The notes below the pieces were generated by a model. It made no database searches. It saw only the letters and a list, made by a program, of their open reading frames with translations, and was not told the origin of the DNA. The position numbers and the translations under genes are program-made. Positions 5,978 to 9,436 of a stretch of 9,436 nt of DNA are shown one piece after another. Source of the stretch: JANLQX01 sp031423635 (GTDB lineage Bacteria > Actinomycetota > Acidimicrobiia > Acidimicrobiales > JANYDT01). Where the stretch lies: contig JANPFX010000298.1 of assembly GCA_031423635.1 (NCBI GenBank), forward strand, positions 1-9,436. Direction: 5' to 3'. Within the stretch, counting starts at the first letter, position 1; every line of letters starts with the position of its first letter.

Positions 5978-6192
5978 TGAAGTTCCTGCGGTTCTCTGGT
6001 GGTCGGTGGCTGTCCACGCGGGAAGATCCGTCGCTGTACATCATCGGAACGGGGCGACGCCGCCTGAAGTAGGGAAATGGTACAAATGGCCCAGGCCGAC
6101 TCCTTTCGTCATCGTTCGACACGTCGACGGTGGACGAAAACCTCGGGTCGGGATGTCAAGCGCGCTCATCTGGGCGCCGAAGAGGAAGTCGC
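5978..6192. promoter_or_regulatory. Divergent intergenic region upstream of the carrier-protein operon
   Basis: This 215-base stretch separates the unknown minus-strand gene from the operon and must hold promoters for both. I see no convincing small gene or RNA gene in it. Candidate signals are TACAAAT at 6081-6087 (a fair -10 in an AT-richer patch, without a clear -35), an interrupted palindrome TCGAC-AC-GTCGA around 6116-6127 that could bind a regulator, and a 6-bp inverted repeat CGTCGC/GCGACG at 6029-6034 and 6054-6059. All three are short enough to occur by chance in GC-rich DNA. The clear element is the ribosome site GAGGAAG at 6182-6188, just before the carrier-protein ATG. Confidence 0.4.
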
Positions 6193-6441
6193 ATGGAACT
6201 CCACGTCCTCATCCGCAACGTTCTGGCCGACCACGGCCGTCTCAGCGTCGACGCCGCGGCGTTGGATGCTTCATCCGACCTCCACGAGGCAGGGCTCTCG
6301 TCGCACGCAACCGTCGCGGTAATGGTGGCGATCGAGGACGCTCTTGACATCGAGTTCCCCGACCGCATGCTGAACCGTCGGACGTTCGAGTCGATCGAGG
6401 CCCTCCGGTCGTCGATCGAATCCCTCATCGTCACGGCTTGA
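6193..6441 (+). CDS. Small acyl/aminoacyl carrier protein
   Basis: An 82-residue stand-alone carrier protein of the ACP/PCP type. The segment DLHEAGLSSHATVAVMVAIE (29-48) is the helix-2 region, and Ser37 in GLSSHA is the likely 4'-phosphopantetheine attachment site, with Ser36 where fatty-acid ACPs have Asp in the D-S-L motif. The following DALDIEFPDRMLNRRTFESI (49-68) is typical of carrier proteins that sit next to tRNA-synthetase-like ligases. The ATG is fixed by a strong ribosome site (GAGGAAG, five to six bases upstream) and by length; the frame is open 21 codons further upstream but without similarity. It is the first gene of a four-gene operon, and the flavoprotein starts six bases after its stop. 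Its expected load is an amino acid bound as a thioester. A phosphopantetheinyl transferase is not encoded in the window and must be supplied from elsewhere. Confidence 0.9.
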   Translation: MELHVLIRNVLADHGRLSVDAAALDASSDLHEAGLSSHATVAVMVAIEDALDIEFPDRMLNRRTFESIEALRSSIESLIVTA

Positions 6442-6447
6442 GCCACC

Positions 6448-7623
6448 ATGCTCGCCTTCCTCGATCTCAGTCCGGTCGGTGAGCAACTCGTCGCGCTCAG
6501 TCACAAGATCGGGTCGGAGGTCGCCCGTGCGAACGCCGTGGACGTCGATCGGGCCGGTCGGTTCCCGGCCGAATCCATCGCCGCGATCAGGGACGCCCGC
6601 CTGCTCTCCAGCCTCGTGCCCCGCGATCTCGGTGGTGACGGCGCAAGGATGACCGACATCGTCGCCGCGTGCTACGTGCTCGGGCAGTACTGCTCGTCGA
6701 CGGCGATGGTCTACGCGATGCATCAGATCCAGGTCGCGTGCCTCGTCCACCACGGGCTCGACTCCGACGCGCTCCGCGCCCACATGGCGCTCATCGCAGA
6801 AGAGCAGCGGCTTCTGGCCTCGGCGACCACCGAGGTGGGCACCGGCGGTGATGTCCGGTCGAGCGTCTGCTCCGTCGCCGTCGCCGACGGGCGCTTCGCC
6901 CTCCGGAAGGAGACCCCGGTCATCTCCTACGGCGACTACGCCGATGACATCCTGGTCACCGCCCGGCGTACCATCGACGCCCCCGCCGCCGATCAGGTGA
7001 TCGTCCTCGTCCGGAAGCAGGATGCGGAGTTGGTGCCCACGACCGAGTGGGACGCCCTCGGGATGCGAGGCACCTGCTCACGCGGCTACGTCCTCACGGC
7101 GAGCGGGCCGGCCGATCACGTCCTCCGGGAGCCCTACGCCGACATCTCCTCCCGGACCATGCTGCCGGTGAGCCATCTCGTCTGGACAGCCTTGTGGAGC
7201 GGAATCGCCACCGACGCCGTGCAGCAGATCCGGGCGAATCTGCGCAAGCAGGCCCGCAAGTCGGCCGGCGTCCCGCCGACCGCGCCGGACGTGGCCATGC
7301 TTCACGCCGATCTCGAACTCGTCCGTTCCGCCGTTGCGGCAACGACACAGCTGTATGAGCGCGTACGAAGTGATCCGGCGGCGTCGACAACGCCCTCGAT
7401 GACCCTGCGCATGAACGCGCTGAAGGTGTCGGTTTCCCTCGCCCTCCCCCGGATCGTCACGGACGCCCTTCGGCTCGGCGGCATCAACGCCTATCGCAAC
7501 GACAGCGAGCAGTCGCTCGGCCGGCACCTCCGCGACCTGCACAGTGCGGCGCTGATGGTCCACAACGAACGCATCCTCGCCAACAACGGTTCTTTGTTGT
7601 GCATCACGAAGGATGACGTATGA
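6448..7623 (+). CDS. Acyl-CoA-dehydrogenase-like flavoprotein
   Basis: A 391-residue protein with the acyl-CoA dehydrogenase fold: N-terminal helical domain (about 1-125, including VPRDLGGDGA at 57-66 and CSSTAMVYAMHQIQ at 82-95), middle beta domain (about 126-235, with TEVGTGGDV and the flavin-proximal WDALGMRGTCS at 201-211), and C-terminal helical domain (about 240-391). Near the end, the conserved R-x2-RD motif is present (RHLRDLHSA, 359-367), but the place where classical short/medium-chain dehydrogenases carry the catalytic E-G-T is VHN (371-373). This resembles the DszC/HpaB-like flavin-monooxygenase branch. Between a carrier protein and its ligase, the likely substrate is the carrier-bound aminoacyl group, which it might dehydrogenate or hydroxylate; this is inference. 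ATG 6448 follows the carrier stop by six bases. Its TGA overlaps the ligase start as ATGA. Confidence 0.88.
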   Translation: MLAFLDLSPVGEQLVALSHKIGSEVARANAVDVDRAGRFPAESIAAIRDARLLSSLVPRDLGGDGARMTDIVAACYVLGQYCSSTAMVYAMHQIQVACLVHHGLDSDALRAHMALIAEEQRLLASATTEVGTGGDVRSSVCSVAVADGRFALRKETPVISYGDYADDILVTARRTIDAPAADQVIVLVRKQDAELVPTTEWDALGMRGTCSRGYVLTASGPADHVLREPYADISSRTMLPVSHLVWTALWSGIATDAVQQIRANLRKQARKSAGVPPTAPDVAMLHADLELVRSAVAATTQLYERVRSDPAASTTPSMTLRMNALKVSVSLALPRIVTDALRLGGINAYRNDSEQSLGRHLRDLHSAALMVHNERILANNGSLLCITKDDV

Positions 7624-8552
7624 ACGCCACGGCGACCGATTGGATCACCACGCAGCGGCTGGCATGGCGCGACGAACTCCTCACTTCGGGTCTGCTGCTC
7701 GGCACACCGGCAATGGGCGTGTACGGAAGGAGCGCGCGTTTCGAAGACGTGCTGCTTGCGGTCTCACGCGGCGTGCATCGACTCGGGGCCGATCAGAACG
7801 CCGAGCGGGTCGCTTTCCCGCCGATCCTCCCCCGCGTCACCTACGACCGAAGCGGTCATCTGTCCTCGATGCCCGAGCTCCTCGGTTCCGTGAGCGCGTT
7901 CGCGGGTTCCGAACGCGAACACCGCGCTGTCCTCGAACGGCAGGCGCACGGCGAGTCCTGGGCGGACGGGTTTCCCTCGACCGAGGTCGTCCTCACCCCG
8001 GCGGCCTGCTACCCCGTGTATCCGCTGTGTACGGGACAACTCCCGACCGACGGTCGGACCTTCGAGATCGTCGGCCAGTGCTTTCGCCATGAGCCGTCGA
8101 TCGACCCGATGCGCCAGGTCACGTTCCGCCAGCACGAGATCGTGCGGATCGGAACACCTGATCAAGTCCAATCCTGGCGCGACGTCTGGTTCACCCGCAT
8201 CCCCGAATACGTCACGGCCCTTGGCGTGCCGTTCCGGCTCGACGTCGCCAACGACCCGTTCTTCGGTCGGACCGGTCGCCTCATGGCCGCGTCACAACGT
8301 GATCAGGCACTGAAGTTCGAAATTCTCGTGCCCACGTTCGGCGAGGAATTCGAGACCGCTGTCGCCTCGCTCAACGCGCACCGCGATCACTTCACCCACG
8401 CGTTCGACATCCACGCCGCGCCGGGTCACGACGCCCACACAGCGTGTTTCGGCGTGGGTCTCGAACGGATCACGCTGGCGATGTTCAAGTTCCTCGGTGC
8501 CGACCCGGCCGACTGGCCGGCGTCCGTGCGAAGTCTCCTTTTCGACACATGA
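7620..8552 (+). CDS. Amino acid:[carrier protein] ligase (class II aaRS-like)
   Basis: A 310-residue homologue of the catalytic core of atypical seryl-tRNA synthetase. Characterised relatives in Bradyrhizobium, Agrobacterium and Methylibium adenylate glycine or alanine and pass it to the phosphopantetheine of a carrier protein instead of tRNA. Visible parts are motif 2 (CFRHEPS 154-160 and MRQVTFRQHEIVRIG 164-178), motif 3 with the GLERI arginine (CFGVGLERITLAMFKFLG, 276-293), and a putative zinc triad Cys130 (AACYP), Glu173 (QHEIVR) and Cys276, matching the Cys/Glu/Cys ligands known in this family. The N-terminal tRNA-binding domain of true SerRS is absent, as expected. The start is secured by AAGGA at 7609-7613, six bases upstream, and by the ATGA overlap with the flavoprotein stop. 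The preferred amino acid cannot be read from the sequence with confidence. Confidence 0.92.
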   Translation: MNATATDWITTQRLAWRDELLTSGLLLGTPAMGVYGRSARFEDVLLAVSRGVHRLGADQNAERVAFPPILPRVTYDRSGHLSSMPELLGSVSAFAGSEREHRAVLERQAHGESWADGFPSTEVVLTPAACYPVYPLCTGQLPTDGRTFEIVGQCFRHEPSIDPMRQVTFRQHEIVRIGTPDQVQSWRDVWFTRIPEYVTALGVPFRLDVANDPFFGRTGRLMAASQRDQALKFEILVPTFGEEFETAVASLNAHRDHFTHAFDIHAAPGHDAHTACFGVGLERITLAMFKFLGADPADWPASVRSLLFDT

Positions 8553-9343
8553 GCCGTGTCCATCGGCTCGGGCCCGCTCCGCTCCACGCCGACGGGCGAG
8601 TGTGGCGCGAGACGAACTGCTACACCGACGTGTGGATCGAAATCCTCCACGAGCTCGAGCACGAACCCATTGCGATGCTCGGCCCGTGTGTCCGGGTGAC
8701 CCTCGAAGCCGATCAATGGACTTTCTTCAAGCCATCGTTCGACGATCTTTACCTGCTCTATGGATGCGAGGTGGTCGAGGCCAATCCCTGGCGCGGACTC
8801 TTGGCGACCTGTGAGTCGGCCGTCGCCACGGGCCGTATCGCGATTCCCGAGGTGGACTCCTGGTTCCTCCCGGACACCGCCGGGGTTTCGTATCGTCTCG
8901 CCCACGTGAAGAGCTCGATCGCCGTGTTCTCCATCGACGCAGCCCGGCGGCAGCTGTCCTACGCCCACAACGCCGGCCGCCACGAGCTCAGCGGTGACGA
9001 TTTCGACGGACTGTTCGGGAAGGGAGCTCACGAGCGCGACGCGACCCACCTTCCGCCCTACGTGGACATGTGCACGCCGTCGGAGTTGCCCCGACGAAGC
9101 ATCACCGACCTCGCCGACTGCGCGTTCGACCTCCTCCGCCGAGACGTTCCCCGGCTGGCGACGCGCAATCCGTTCGTCGACTGGACGGAGCGATTCAACG
9201 ATGAGCTCGACGCCGTTCGTGCCGTCGGTGACGACGCATTCCACGCCTATGCCTTCACGACATTCCGGCAGTTCGGTCCGGCCTTCGAGCTTGCCGCGAC
9301 ACACCTTGCGTGGATGGCCGAGCACGCGAGCGCGAAGAGGTAG
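8549..9343 (+). CDS. DUF1839-family protein, probable partner of the ligase
   Basis: A 264-residue cytoplasmic protein that matches my memory of DUF1839, a family of unknown function found beside amino acid:[carrier protein] ligases. Conserved blocks are ETNCYTDVWIEILHELEHEP (21-40), DQWTFFKPSFDDLYLLYG (55-72), EVDSWFLPDTAGVSYRLAHV (101-120) with KSSIAVF, AHNAG (139-143), FDGLF (152-156), and the C-terminal FHAYAFTTFRQFGPAFELAA. Cys24, Asp103 and His119 form a pattern reminiscent of BtrH-type acyltransferases, where a cysteine pairs with a D-x-[YW]-[YF]-LP ... Y ... H segment; an acyltransferase or thioesterase acting on the loaded carrier is therefore plausible, but this is inference. ATG 8549 is chosen because it overlaps the ligase stop as ATGA; the frame is open 35 codons upstream without similarity. 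No Shine-Dalgarno is present, which fits translational coupling. It is the last gene of the operon seen here. Confidence 0.85.
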   Translation: MSRVHRLGPAPLHADGRVWRETNCYTDVWIEILHELEHEPIAMLGPCVRVTLEADQWTFFKPSFDDLYLLYGCEVVEANPWRGLLATCESAVATGRIAIPEVDSWFLPDTAGVSYRLAHVKSSIAVFSIDAARRQLSYAHNAGRHELSGDDFDGLFGKGAHERDATHLPPYVDMCTPSELPRRSITDLADCAFDLLRRDVPRLATRNPFVDWTERFNDELDAVRAVGDDAFHAYAFTTFRQFGPAFELAATHLAWMAEHASAKR

Positions 9344-9436
9344 TGCGCAAAACGGTAATTTGTCGTCCCGGCATTGATACGGGACCCATACGCCGCGGCC
9401 GTGATGGATTAAAGACGGTGATCGACGACTTCCCTA
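9344..9436. other. Downstream intergenic end of the window
   Basis: Ninety-three bases after the operon contain no recognisable gene. The 9344-9380 part is more AT-rich than its surroundings (CGCAAAACGGTAATTTGTCG). It holds the inverted repeat described separately. The last bases (GTGATCGACGACTTCCC from 9418) could be the first codons of another plus-strand gene starting at GTG, but too little is present to say. Confidence 0.4.
9365..9385. repeat. Inverted repeat GTCCCG-N9-CGGGAC
   Basis: Perfect 6-base arms (9365-9370 and 9380-9385) flank nine bases, 22 bases after the DUF1839 stop. As RNA it would be a modest hairpin at the end of the operon, but no T-run follows in either direction, so a standard intrinsic terminator is unlikely. 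Spaced arms of this size also suit a dimeric repressor operator for whatever lies to the right. The repeat is real; its function is open. Confidence 0.4.

Noticed and set aside
7620..8552. A true seryl-tRNA synthetase
   Set aside because: The protein is about 310 residues and lacks the N-terminal tRNA-binding domain; it sits beside a carrier protein and DUF1839, the known context of amino acid:[carrier protein] ligases.
8426..9325. A 299-codon minus-strand frame covering the DUF1839 gene
   Set aside because: The plus-strand reading carries strong DUF1839 blocks and overlaps the ligase stop by ATGA; the minus reading has no family similarity and no ribosome site.
1..9436. tRNA or rRNA genes, CRISPR arrays, insertion sequences, attachment sites
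   Set aside because: I saw no cloverleaf with a CCA end, no spaced direct repeats, no transposase or integrase, and no terminal inverted repeats with target duplications.

Overview
The window is high-GC DNA from an actinobacterium. The WhiB-type iron-sulfur regulator at 5048-5512 is the strongest taxonomic signal, because that family is essentially restricted to Actinobacteria and their phages. The PAC2-family protein, the F420-type luciferase-like oxidoreductase and start sites that look leaderless agree with this. A member of the Acidimicrobiia is my guess from the general flavour of the proteins; it is not demonstrated. Coding density is very high, and no gene-free stretch exceeds 215 bases.

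Left part (1-4118): the last codons of a probable class-III aminotransferase run into a luciferase-like (LLM) flavin/F420 oxidoreductase through a GTGA overlap. This pair converges, with no intervening base, on a minus-strand pair made of a family III (CaiB/BaiF) CoA-transferase followed by a PAC2-family protein. Divergent from the CoA-transferase lies an NADH pyrophosphatase (NudC-type Nudix hydrolase). The short gap between these two holds a hairpin with a T-run that looks like an intrinsic terminator reading on the minus strand.

Middle part (4119-5977): a 2,3-bisphosphoglycerate-dependent phosphoglycerate mutase (glycolysis) and a WhiB regulator. Both have a TANNNT -10 hexamer 7-8 bases before the ATG and no usable Shine-Dalgarno at normal spacing, which is the layout of leaderless mRNAs. 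WhiB converges on a 144-residue protein of unknown function encoded on the minus strand.

Right part (5978-9436): a 215-base divergent regulatory region, then a tight four-gene operon. It encodes a small carrier protein, an acyl-CoA-dehydrogenase-like flavoprotein, a tRNA-synthetase-like amino acid:[carrier protein] ligase and a DUF1839 protein. The genes are joined by a 6-base gap and two ATGA overlaps. From the known family, the ligase should activate a small amino acid (glycine or alanine in characterised relatives) with ATP and load it on the phosphopantetheine arm of the carrier protein. I infer that the flavoprotein then modifies the tethered aminoacyl group and that the DUF1839 protein, which has Cys/Asp/His motifs recalling BtrH-type acyltransferases, transfers or releases it. 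The end product is unknown. This operon is the most interesting content of the window.
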